Below the pieces are notes generated by a model, which made no database searches, had not been told where the DNA came from, and saw only the letters and a program-made list of their open reading frames with translations. Position numbers and translations under genes: made by a program. A stretch of DNA of 64,000 bases, from the NCBI GenBank assembly GCA_903895855.1, contig CAITVN010000132.1, positions 1 through 64,000 on the forward strand. The letters run 5' to 3'. The stretch comes from Oligoflexia bacterium. Lineage in GTDB: Bacteria > Bdellovibrionota > UBA1018. This document shows, one piece after another, positions 45,359-53,327 of the stretch (position 1 is its first letter; the number at the start of each line of letters is the position of its first letter).

Positions 45359-46546
45359 ATGAATTCATTAAAAAATCTGTCAGATCAAAAGTTAGTCGAA
45401 AATTTGCACGGCTTAATCACTGAAGAACGTCAGGTTTTGATTCAGATTCTTGGGCACCTCGCAGAAATTTGTCGGCGACGCCTACATTCAAAATTGGGGT
45501 ATAGTTCTCTGTTCACTTTTTGTGTGAAAGAGCTGGGCTACACCGAATCACAGGCCCAAAGAAGGGTGCTTGCCATGAGAGCCATTCAAGTGATGCCTGA
45601 GTTAGAAACTAAGCTCTCGACAGGCAAACTCACCCTCGCAACGGTAAGCCTTGTTCAGTCGCACCTAAACGAACGAGAAAAAATTCAAGACTCCAAGGTA
45701 AACCTGAGTGATCGGACAAAGCTATTTGCTGACGTAGAAAATAAATCGAAGCGAGAAGTTGAGGGGTACTTAGCTACTCAAGCTGCCGCTAACCCAATAC
45801 TGGCTAGGCATTTGACTCAACAAAAAGAGTCGATTCGCCAAATCGGAGTCATTGACGGCGAAGCTCTATTTGAACTGAAAATCAATATCTCAAAAAGATT
45901 ACTCGACAAACTACGACGCATTCAAGACCTGAGTTCTCATACAGGCAAAACCGAAAAGCTCACTGGTCTGTTAGATTATTTGACTGAGGTGGTACTAGAG
46001 AAGATCGATCCCGCGCGAATTTCTCAGCGGATATCCGTAAAAAATCTGAAGAGGAACAAACAGTGCGAGCAGGGCACGCAAGGGCTCGCCCAAAAAAGTG
46101 AACCTAGCGCTGAACAAATAACTGCGCATGGCGCTGAACAGAAAAGTGCACTCGAAATTTCCCTGAGAACTTTCCCGGGAAAGTTGAGCGAAGGCAAAAC
46201 CCCTACTCTGCCTCCGCCCCTGAAACTGCGTCAGTCACTCTTACAGAAGCCACCTCATTCGCCAAAGTCACCAACACAGCCTCTGCAGTTCGGCCGACGG
46301 CACATCCCCAAGCCGATTCAACGCGAGGTCTTTCAAAAATCTGAAGGTTGCTGCGGTTACACCGACCCAAACTCAGGTAAGCGCTGCGGTGAAACCCGAT
46401 ACCTCGAGATTGACCACAAGACGCCGGTAGCTTTTGGCGGTGATCATTCGATCGACAATTTACAATTGAGATGTCGGTCGCACAACCTCTTGGCAGCTAT
46501 TCAGGTCTTTGGCCCCGAAAAGATGGGCAACTATTTGCGCAAATGA
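45359..46546 (+). CDS. HNH endonuclease family protein
   Basis: The 395-residue protein begins MNSLKNLSDQKLVENLHGL. Its helical N-terminal domain (LGYSSLFTFCVKELGY, ESQAQRRVLAMRAIQ) is the same as in the partial gene at 1-272. A charged and low-complexity middle (about residues 220-310) includes RTFPGKLSEG, encoded by palindrome copy 3. The C-terminal HNH nuclease region (about 310-390) has CGYTDP, CGETRYLEIDHKTPVAFGGDHS, NLQLRCRSHN; the DH and the final HN supply the active site and cysteines bind zinc. A longer frame opens at 45293, but ATG 45359 matches the paralog start. Target and role are unknown; homing or defence are possible. Confidence 0.85.
   Translation: MNSLKNLSDQKLVENLHGLITEERQVLIQILGHLAEICRRRLHSKLGYSSLFTFCVKELGYTESQAQRRVLAMRAIQVMPELETKLSTGKLTLATVSLVQSHLNEREKIQDSKVNLSDRTKLFADVENKSKREVEGYLATQAAANPILARHLTQQKESIRQIGVIDGEALFELKINISKRLLDKLRRIQDLSSHTGKTEKLTGLLDYLTEVVLEKIDPARISQRISVKNLKRNKQCEQGTQGLAQKSEPSAEQITAHGAEQKSALEISLRTFPGKLSEGKTPTLPPPLKLRQSLLQKPPHSPKSPTQPLQFGRRHIPKPIQREVFQKSEGCCGYTDPNSGKRCGETRYLEIDHKTPVAFGGDHSIDNLQLRCRSHNLLAAIQVFGPEKMGNYLRK
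46168..46185. repeat. copy 3 of the palindrome, inside the HNH coding sequence
   Basis: AACTTTCCCGGGAAAGTT is a perfect 18-base palindrome at about codon 270 of the HNH gene, in the linker before the nuclease domain. In frame it reads RTFPGKLS. One of the three copies is therefore kept inside a gene whose product could cut DNA. Confidence 0.9.
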
Positions 46547-46563
46547 AAACCAAAGGAGCCGGC

Positions 46564-46583
46564 CGGGCCGTCGGCAGGGCCCG
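46564..46583 (+). terminator. GC-rich hairpin after the HNH gene
   Basis: CGGGCC, 8-base loop, GGCCCG forms a 6-bp GC-rich hairpin 18 bases after the HNH stop. ATTTATA follows rather than a T-run, so termination strength is uncertain. The patch is GC-richer than its surroundings. Confidence 0.35.
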
Positions 46584-46654
46584 ATTTATACCGCCCGGAC
46601 TGTTGCCCAGCGCTCCACGGTCAGACCTACGACTGCTTCAGACGACAAAAGTAC

Positions 46655-46681
46655 TTGACTATTTAAATCAACTGATATAAA
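46655..46681 (+). promoter_or_regulatory. promoter of the small secreted protein gene
   Basis: TTGACT and TATAAA are separated by 15 bases, a shorter spacer than ideal, and end 26 bases before the ATG at 46708. Confidence 0.4.
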
Positions 46682-46707
46682 AGCCCACCCACTTGGAGAA
46701 AAACGCG

Positions 46708-47223
46708 ATGAACCACCTTTCAATCAAACCGATTTCTTTACTCACTGTAATGGCCGCCTTGCTTTCGAACTTCGCTATAGGCGACGTGAGTGTGACCACC
46801 ATTTACAATTTAGGGTATAACGATTCATTCACTTTCTGGCGCGCGAAAGAGTGCAAATCAGTAAGTAAGCCTTCTATGGAAGTTTCTGAGCGCCTGCTGT
46901 CATTTGAGCTGCTTCGCGACCAAGCCAAAGGCAAACCCAAAGCTGAAGCCTACCTAAACGGTTCAGACAAGGGCATCGCAGAGGCCCAAGCCATGCAAGC
47001 TCAGGGTACACTTTGCGACGACGGCCGAGCCAACTTTTCTGAGTTGAGCGCTAGCGACAAATTCGATTTGATCACCAACGGACTCGTCAAAACAAACGAA
47101 CCCAAATTTCAGAACACTCAAGAACAGGCACCGACAGCTTGCAAATGGCCATTTTTATCGTTTTTTCGAGGCACTAGCGAAGGCTGGGACCCTGCATCGA
47201 TGGATCGCAGTTGTACGCACTAA
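46708..47223 (+). CDS. small secreted protein of unknown function
   Basis: The ATG at 46708 has GGAGA 8 bases upstream; TTG 46693 is less likely. The 171-residue product has a signal peptide (ISLLTVMAALLSNFAIG) and several cysteines (ECKS, TLCDDG, TACKWP, RSCTH). After the signal it has NDSFTFWRA, which also occurs as NDSFTLWKA at the end of the transglycosylase-like protein (35371-36999); the DNA there is also similar. No known family was recognised. It is probably periplasmic or extracellular. Confidence 0.55.
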   Translation: MNHLSIKPISLLTVMAALLSNFAIGDVSVTTIYNLGYNDSFTFWRAKECKSVSKPSMEVSERLLSFELLRDQAKGKPKAEAYLNGSDKGIAEAQAMQAQGTLCDDGRANFSELSASDKFDLITNGLVKTNEPKFQNTQEQAPTACKWPFLSFFRGTSEGWDPASMDRSCTH

Positions 47224-47330
47224 GTCACTCAACCAATGAATATCCATAGATAATATTAACACAGACTACACGAGCCAGGCCTGAAACCGGGCCTATTCAC
47301 TCGCTAAAGCCTGACATCACCACTCATTAC

Positions 47331-47359
47331 TTGACTTTTTTACTCAAGCATGCTAATGT
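47331..47359 (+). promoter_or_regulatory. sigma-70 promoter of the lipoprotein gene at 47411
   Basis: TTGACT, exactly 17 bases, TAATGT, ending about 52 bases before the ATG. AAGGGGG supplies the ribosome site just before the start. Confidence 0.6.
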
Positions 47360-47410
47360 CTGCTCCGTTCGATAACACCCTACCCAAGATCGCAGGGAAA
47401 AAGGGGGCTT

Positions 47411-48328
47411 ATGAATGAGCAGAACGTGGGCGATCAACACGCACACGAAGTGCGAAACGAAGAGTCTGAGAGTGAGAATCTAATGTTTTTCAAAAAAGTG
47501 CCCCAGCCCCTAAAGAGCCGCCGAGACAAAAGTCTGAATCTTCTGCGCCAAACCCTGTCGTTTCGGCCCCACCTCTTGTCGAGCGTTATCAGCGCGGCAG
47601 CAATCATTTCATTGTCGGGCTGTAGCTCGCAAAGCCCCCAGCTGGATTCGTTTTCTTGGCTCTGGAAAAAGTCATACAACGCCCTAAAAAATGGCATCTT
47701 TGAACTTCAAGCAGACAACCCGACCAACCATAGGGCCCGCAAACTCAAAGCCACTAACGATCACAACGAGTGGCCAATGCGGTGCCAATTTCCGGTCACC
47801 GTCTCGAACACGAACTCGCCGCAATCCCAAAAAACCTCAACCCAACTGTCGTGGAATAGCGTCCTGCCACATTCAAAGGTAACTAAGAAACTCAAACCCT
47901 ATTCAATCGGAGTGAGTAGCGGCGAGACCTCCCAAATGAAGCTCAATTTTCCGCTCGAATGCGAGCACTTCACGCACTCGCAGTTTCAAGCAAAATTGGC
48001 CCAAAAAATCAAAATTGACGCAACTTTTTCATCGGGACGAGAAAGCGCTTTTATTCAAGTGAGCTATAAAAACAACCTGAAAAACACCCCCATTAGCTGC
48101 GATGTCTCTTACCAGACAGAGTCGAAAAACTTTCTCGGAAAAATTGAGACTGCCCAGGGCAAGCTGACCCTAAACGACATTCAAAATGACAAAGTAGCAA
48201 AATCAGCGGTCGGAATTCCGTGGGGAACCCGACTGCACGACATCAAGTTGCAGTTTCCGGTTCGCTGCCACTATCAAGAAGAAATCAAATCACTACCGAC
48301 CCTTGCGCAGCTAGGCAATTCAAACTAA
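47411..48328 (+). CDS. lipoprotein of unknown function with an unusually long N-region
   Basis: The ATG at 47411 has AAGGGGG 4-5 bases upstream, so the 305-residue frame is well supported. The lipobox (ISLSGCSS) lies at about residues 65-72, after a 50-residue charged N-region, which is much longer than usual. A later start near MFFKKVPQP (47483) would give a more normal signal. The mature part has repeated cysteines in similar short segments (MRCQFPVTVS, FPLECEHF, ISCDVSY, FPVRCHYQ), suggesting two related beta-rich repeats. The FliL-like gene follows after 11 bases. Confidence 0.55.
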   Translation: MNEQNVGDQHAHEVRNEESESENLMFFKKVPQPLKSRRDKSLNLLRQTLSFRPHLLSSVISAAAIISLSGCSSQSPQLDSFSWLWKKSYNALKNGIFELQADNPTNHRARKLKATNDHNEWPMRCQFPVTVSNTNSPQSQKTSTQLSWNSVLPHSKVTKKLKPYSIGVSSGETSQMKLNFPLECEHFTHSQFQAKLAQKIKIDATFSSGRESAFIQVSYKNNLKNTPISCDVSYQTESKNFLGKIETAQGKLTLNDIQNDKVAKSAVGIPWGTRLHDIKLQFPVRCHYQEEIKSLPTLAQLGNSN

Positions 48329-48339
48329 ACTAATCTTCA

Positions 48340-48924
48340 GTGGCAAAAAAAGAAGCAGACGAGGCAAAACCAGCAGCTGAAGAAGCCCCCCCCAAACCAA
48401 GACCCCCAATGGGGCCGCTCATTCTAGGTTTATTAAGCGTGCTCTCGACGTTGGGTGCCCTGGGAGCCCTAGTTTACACTCGCCTCATCTATCACCGCCC
48501 TCTGATTACCGAGTCGTTAGAAAGAGACAAACTTCAAAAACACCAGACGGTCGTTGAGGCCGGAGCCAATTCAGGAACCGTCAAAATTGAACCCATCACA
48601 CTCAATATTTTACCTGACGTTCCCGAGCCCGGTTCAAAAGAGGTGCCCCCCACCCATTTCTTGGTCATCGGATTTTCAGTCGAACTGAGAGACATCGGCG
48701 AAAAAGCTAAGTTCGACTCTGTCAAAACTTTTTTTCTCGATCGCACGATCTCGATGCTCGGATCAAAATCATTCAAAGACCTCGTCACCGTTCAAGGGCG
48801 CTATGTATTGAAAAGCCAGCTCATTGAAATGGCGAATGAATTGATGACCGATTTTCACGGCGCATCGGTTGGCGAAATCCCCCTGATCACGAACCTCTAC
48901 TTTACCCAGTTTCAAGTTCAGTAG
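48340..48924 (+). CDS. FliL-like membrane protein
   Basis: The 194-residue product starts at GTG 48340. A Lys/Ala/Pro-rich cytoplasmic tail precedes one membrane helix (LILGLLSVLSTLGALGALVY). The periplasmic domain resembles flagellar basal-body protein FliL: ITLNILPDVPE, THFLVIGFSVEL, and LITNLYFTQFQVQ at the end. FliL stabilises stators of the flagellar motor. No flagellar genes adjoin it, so it may be a paralog used with another stator-like complex. It converges with the barrel protein gene across IR3. Confidence 0.7.
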   Translation: MAKKEADEAKPAAEEAPPKPRPPMGPLILGLLSVLSTLGALGALVYTRLIYHRPLITESLERDKLQKHQTVVEAGANSGTVKIEPITLNILPDVPEPGSKEVPPTHFLVIGFSVELRDIGEKAKFDSVKTFFLDRTISMLGSKSFKDLVTVQGRYVLKSQLIEMANELMTDFHGASVGEIPLITNLYFTQFQVQ

Positions 48925-49008
48925 GCCCTCGCAGATACAGGTTAAACTACAATTCGATTTTTTTTGAAAACTGACGCGGTATCAAGCCAAAAAGACATTT
49001 CGGGTATT

Positions 49009-49149
49009 AGATTCTGCTGAAAAAGATTCATTTTGGCTTTAAACGAGAAAGAAGTTTCAGAAAAACCGGAGTTTACATAGAGTAAATGAGGATTTTTCTG
49101 AAACTTCTGACGAAGGTTAAAGACAAAAGGAACTTTTTCAGCCGAATCT
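49009..49149. repeat. giant imperfect inverted repeat (IR3)
   Basis: Left arm 49009-49069 and right arm 49090-49149 pair over about 60 bp with scattered mismatches and small indels (left AGATTCTGCTGAAAAAG, right complement AGATTCGGCTGAAAAAG). The 20-base apex has a TTTAC/GTAAA stem. The right arm ends one base before the stop codon of the barrel protein gene. The left arm begins 84 bases after the FliL-like stop. It fills the gap between two converging genes, as IR1 does. Confidence 0.85.
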
Positions 49150-49150
49150 A

Positions 49151-50704
49151 TTAAAACTGAATGCCGGCTTTTAGGACAGCACCAAAGACGCTGCTAATTG
49201 GGTTTTCAACTGCGGTATTTGAGAACTTATAAAACGCCCCCGGAAAATACCAACCCAGATCAAAGTTGAACGTGAAGTTATCATCCCAACGAAGACCAAT
49301 ACCGTAGTCCATTTCCCAACCTAAGAAAGTTTTCTGACTCAAGCCAGAAGCATCAGCATAAAATTTCTTTTCCCAGGTGTTGTAAAAAAACTGACCATCG
49401 ACCGCCGCCTGCTGGGCATTAGCGAAAGAAAATAGGCCTGAGAAATCCCATTTATCGAGGTGATAAGCACCACCAAACGAATAGTAGGTCGCATTGGTGA
49501 TCGGATTGTCATACGGCGATCGAAGAACCGCGGCAGCATTGCCAGGGTTATTCGAAGTATTGGGTCCAGCAAAATTGGCAAACTGATAATTGAACATCAT
49601 CATGCCCATTTTGTAGTTAGGGTTGAAATAAAAACTCTTGATCTGTGCCGGAGTGGCTGACGTGTCGTTCGGCTGGCCTGGCGCGAGTCCAAATTTCGCA
49701 TAAGTTTCAAAGCTCGAATTGATCTTCCAATCTGCCTCGGTAGCTAAAGCAAATGTTTTGTAAGGAATACCGCCAATATCACCGGCAGTAATCGGAACCT
49801 CAGCTCCGAAGCTCAATCCGCCCCACTTCTTCTTTCCGTAAATATCCCAAACATTGTAGTTCAAACTCGCGGGCGCACCCAGCGCCCCGAAAGTACCCCA
49901 AATCGGGTCTTGTGCAGCACCTGACACTCGTCTGACAAAATTCACTCCACCCTCAAAATCCTCATCTGGGTTTTCGTATTTCATCACAAGAGAGTATTCG
50001 TTTAATCCACCAAATCCACCAATAGGAGTGCAAGGTACCGCACCCGTGCAAGCACCGCCAATGTTGTTGCCCGTTGAGTATTTGATAAAGGCAGGAGAAA
50101 ACGTAAACGCCCCAAATTTCGATAGCAATCGAACCGTGTCACCGGTGGTTTGATAACGGTCGTAAAGTTTATCTCCGCTATTCCAAACGAGACCCAATCC
50201 CCAATGTAAAGGCGCACGACCCACTTGAACCACACCCACATCGGTCAGCAATTCAGCCCAAACTCTTTGAACGGTTAATGCAGAACCACGGCTTTGATTA
50301 GAGTAGAACTGGCGTTGATCAATACCGTAGGGGTAGCCACTGCCAAAAAACCCAGTCAACGGATCGCCCGCCCACCATTCGCTCTTAATGAACAAATTGT
50401 CGTTCACAATCACCTTAGGTTTGAGCCTAAGAAAAAGAGTTTGAAAGGAAGCATGAGCATCGCCGCCGCCAGGTATGTAATACCCACCCTTACCCACTCG
50501 AGCCGCGTCAGGGGTCACATTGGCAGAATCGAGGGCATACCCCCTCACCATATGATCTTCTGCCCAAAATTGGCCCGACCAATCGAGATCAAAGGCATGG
50601 GCAACTGAACCTGAATTAACTGAGAAAGTAAAAACTACTCCCAGCGTCAGACCGATAAAGAGGGTTGGTATTCGACTAACAGCTTTTGTTAAGTTTAGAC
50701 TCAT
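49151..50704 (-). CDS. outer-membrane barrel protein (porin-like)
   Basis: The 517-residue protein has a signal peptide (FTFSVNSGSVAHAFDL) and many amphipathic strands rich in Tyr, Phe, Trp and Gly: WSGQFWAEDHMV, FLRLKPKVIVND, LFIKSEWWAGDP, YYSFGGAYHLDKWDFSGLFSF, ending VFGAVLKAGIQF. The terminal aromatic residue fits a BAM-assembled barrel, and the length suggests a 16-18-strand porin-like channel. No specific family was recognised. It is divergent from the penicillin-binding protein gene. Confidence 0.7.
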   Translation of the reverse strand: MSLNLTKAVSRIPTLFIGLTLGVVFTFSVNSGSVAHAFDLDWSGQFWAEDHMVRGYALDSANVTPDAARVGKGGYYIPGGGDAHASFQTLFLRLKPKVIVNDNLFIKSEWWAGDPLTGFFGSGYPYGIDQRQFYSNQSRGSALTVQRVWAELLTDVGVVQVGRAPLHWGLGLVWNSGDKLYDRYQTTGDTVRLLSKFGAFTFSPAFIKYSTGNNIGGACTGAVPCTPIGGFGGLNEYSLVMKYENPDEDFEGGVNFVRRVSGAAQDPIWGTFGALGAPASLNYNVWDIYGKKKWGGLSFGAEVPITAGDIGGIPYKTFALATEADWKINSSFETYAKFGLAPGQPNDTSATPAQIKSFYFNPNYKMGMMMFNYQFANFAGPNTSNNPGNAAAVLRSPYDNPITNATYYSFGGAYHLDKWDFSGLFSFANAQQAAVDGQFFYNTWEKKFYADASGLSQKTFLGWEMDYGIGLRWDDNFTFNFDLGWYFPGAFYKFSNTAVENPISSVFGAVLKAGIQF

Positions 50705-50755
50705 AGTAGAAATCAGTTCTATTGGTGACCGAAGTAACCGTCAAGGATAATCCCC

Positions 50756-53176
50756 ATGCAAAAAAAAGCTCCGATCCTAACCCGTTTAAAAAAAATACGA
50801 AAAAAGCTGATTCTCTCATTGGTGGCTTTATTCCTCGTCGCAAGCGTAGTCTTCGGCCTCTATTTGCGTTCTCTATACCGCCAACTTGAAGAGGCTTTTG
50901 TCACCATGACCGAGTCGTTGCCGACTCGCTTGTACTCAGACCTCACTCGCGTGGGGCCTGCGCTGCCTCGAAAAGAATTTACCTCAAGACTTAAGGCCCT
51001 TGGCTATTCATTCAAAGACTTGGGCGATCAGGTTGAAATCACTCTACACCAGAGTGACTACCCGCTTTTGCTACTACCCGAAAACCACCAGACCCAACAA
51101 TTATTTGAAAAACCCATCAATATCAAATTTGATGGAACCGGCGAATCGGCATTGATCAGTTCGATTTCGAATGAGGGTAAAGACATTTCTGAGTTTTACC
51201 TAGAGCCTGAACTCATCGCAACCTTGGTTCAAACGCCCGAAGGAAAAATTCAAGTAAAAAAAGAAATCAGAACATTGCTGAGCTGGAAAGAAATTCCGAC
51301 CCACTTGCGAATGGCCGTTATCGCCGCCGAAGACAACCACTTTCTCGAACACCGCGGTTTTGATATTCGAGGAATTGCGCGCGCAGTGTTGGTAAATTTT
51401 TCTCAATTATCATTGAGCCAAGGAGGCTCGACGATCACCCAACAGTTGGTTAAAAACCTAACCCAGCGCCATGGGCGAAATCTTTTCAAGAAATTTAATG
51501 AATTTTTTCTGGCAGTGCTTCTCGATTCTCGATTCTCGAAAGAAGACATTTTAGAACGTTACTTGAACGAAATTGCACTGGGGCAAGTGGGCAGCGCAGA
51601 AGTGCACGGAGTGATGGAAGGCGCCTACTATTTTTTTGATAAAAAGGTTCAAGACCTACACTTGGGCGAAATCGCCCTCTTGGTTGGGTTAATTCGAGGC
51701 CCCACTTATTACTCTCCGCATCGACATTTCGATCGCGCAAAAGAGCGCAGCCGATGGGTACTAAAACGAATGGTAGACTTGTCATTCATCACTGAAAAAG
51801 AAGCCGCCGCCGCCGCTGCGCTACCCATTCGCTTGTCAGCCCCAAAAACTGTCGTCAACAAGGCCCCCTATTTTACTGACTACGCCAAAGCAGAAGTGCA
51901 ACGACAACTAAAAGGTCAGGTCAGCGAGCAGGAAATTTCGGCGCGTGGATTTCGAATCTACACGAGTCTTGATATTCTCACCCACCAAGCAGCTCAAGAA
52001 GCCATCACTGCTGGCATTGCCGACCTAGAAAAAAAATACGCGCTCAAGGCTCAAGTCAATGGCGGCGAGCGCCTTGAAGCCGCCTTAGCCGCAGTCGATC
52101 ACCGCACGGGCTTAATTCGAACTCTCATTGGTGGCAGAAATTATGCTGAATCTAGCTTTAACCGAATTCTCAATATGAAAAGACAAGTCGGATCTACCTT
52201 CAAACCGTTTGTCTTTCTGACTGCCTACCTCGCCGGAAAAGATGCCAATGGGGTTTCTTACAGTGCCGGCTACCCTTTAGAAGATGGCCCCCTCACGCTC
52301 ACTTATGACCACGGCAAACAATCGTGGTCACCCAAGAACTACGAAAAAGACTACCTCGGCACAATCAGCTTTCGAACCACTCTCGCAAAATCGATCAATA
52401 CAGCGACCGCTAGACTTGCGATACAGTTAACTCCCAAAGCCATTGTCGAGACTGCTCGCAGAATAGGCCTAGAGTCTGAGCTCCCCGAGGTTCCGTCACT
52501 CTCGCTCGGGGTTGCTGAACTCACACCAGTTGAACTATTGAAAGCGTACTCTGTGATCGCCAACAGAGGCGTCGGAGACGACCCTTCAGTCATTCGCGCC
52601 ATTACCGAAAAAGACGGCACTATTTTCGCTCATTTCGAATACCACCCGAAAGAGAAAATTCCACCCATGGTAGCCGACTTGACCACTGAACTCTTGCAGG
52701 CCGTGTTCACCGATGGCACAGCGTCTGAATCACTTCACCTAGGTTTTGACCGATCGGCAGCCGGAAAAACCGGAACCACGAGTCAGTACCGAGACGCGTG
52801 GTTTGCAGGCTTCACACCGCAACTGACCACCGTTGTCTGGGTCGGAACCGATCAGACTCAACCGCCAATTGACCCCGTCACCAAGAAGCCAACGAAGCTG
52901 GCAAAACTCAAACTCACGGGCGCAGGGGCGGCTCTACCGATCTGGGTTCACTTCATGAAAGATGCACTCGAGAGCGAACCTCCGGTGGCCATTTCAATCA
53001 ACCAAGAACTCGCGTCGACGCGAATTGATTCGCGCACCGGAAAAAAAGCTGCCACTGGCTGCCCGCTCTCACAAACGTCAATTGAGCACTTCAGGCCAGA
53101 ACTTGAGCCCACAGACACGAGTTGCGAGCGCGATTTTCCAGCCCCAAAACCAACAATCGAAGCCACTCAGTTCTAA
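50756..53176 (+). CDS. mrcB: bifunctional class A penicillin-binding protein, PBP1B-like
   Basis: The 806-residue protein has an N-terminal membrane helix and a UB2H-like segment (LPTRLYSDLTRVGPALPRKE), which is typical of PBP1B. The glycosyltransferase domain has the catalytic glutamate in AAEDNHFLEHRGFD and QGGSTITQQLVKN. The transpeptidase domain has GSTFKPFVFL (active serine), SINTATARL (SxN) and KTGTTSQYRDAWFAG (KTG). It polymerises and cross-links peptidoglycan in the inner membrane. The C-terminal tail has ATGCP and TSCERDF. The gene is preceded by the divergent barrel protein gene and followed by the transglutaminase-like gene. Confidence 0.92.
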   Translation: MQKKAPILTRLKKIRKKLILSLVALFLVASVVFGLYLRSLYRQLEEAFVTMTESLPTRLYSDLTRVGPALPRKEFTSRLKALGYSFKDLGDQVEITLHQSDYPLLLLPENHQTQQLFEKPINIKFDGTGESALISSISNEGKDISEFYLEPELIATLVQTPEGKIQVKKEIRTLLSWKEIPTHLRMAVIAAEDNHFLEHRGFDIRGIARAVLVNFSQLSLSQGGSTITQQLVKNLTQRHGRNLFKKFNEFFLAVLLDSRFSKEDILERYLNEIALGQVGSAEVHGVMEGAYYFFDKKVQDLHLGEIALLVGLIRGPTYYSPHRHFDRAKERSRWVLKRMVDLSFITEKEAAAAAALPIRLSAPKTVVNKAPYFTDYAKAEVQRQLKGQVSEQEISARGFRIYTSLDILTHQAAQEAITAGIADLEKKYALKAQVNGGERLEAALAAVDHRTGLIRTLIGGRNYAESSFNRILNMKRQVGSTFKPFVFLTAYLAGKDANGVSYSAGYPLEDGPLTLTYDHGKQSWSPKNYEKDYLGTISFRTTLAKSINTATARLAIQLTPKAIVETARRIGLESELPEVPSLSLGVAELTPVELLKAYSVIANRGVGDDPSVIRAITEKDGTIFAHFEYHPKEKIPPMVADLTTELLQAVFTDGTASESLHLGFDRSAAGKTGTTSQYRDAWFAGFTPQLTTVVWVGTDQTQPPIDPVTKKPTKLAKLKLTGAGAALPIWVHFMKDALESEPPVAISINQELASTRIDSRTGKKAATGCPLSQTSIEHFRPELEPTDTSCERDFPAPKPTIEATQF

Positions 53177-53327
53177 ATTTCCGCGAAAGATGCCCAAAAA
53201 ATCCACATATACGCGGTGCGTCGTTCTATTTTTATGCAATAACTATTTATAATTTGAAACTCCTGCAAAAAATCGCTATCAGTCGCTCAAACCGAGTGGT
53301 CACTTTTATTTTTTAAAGGGGAACTTA

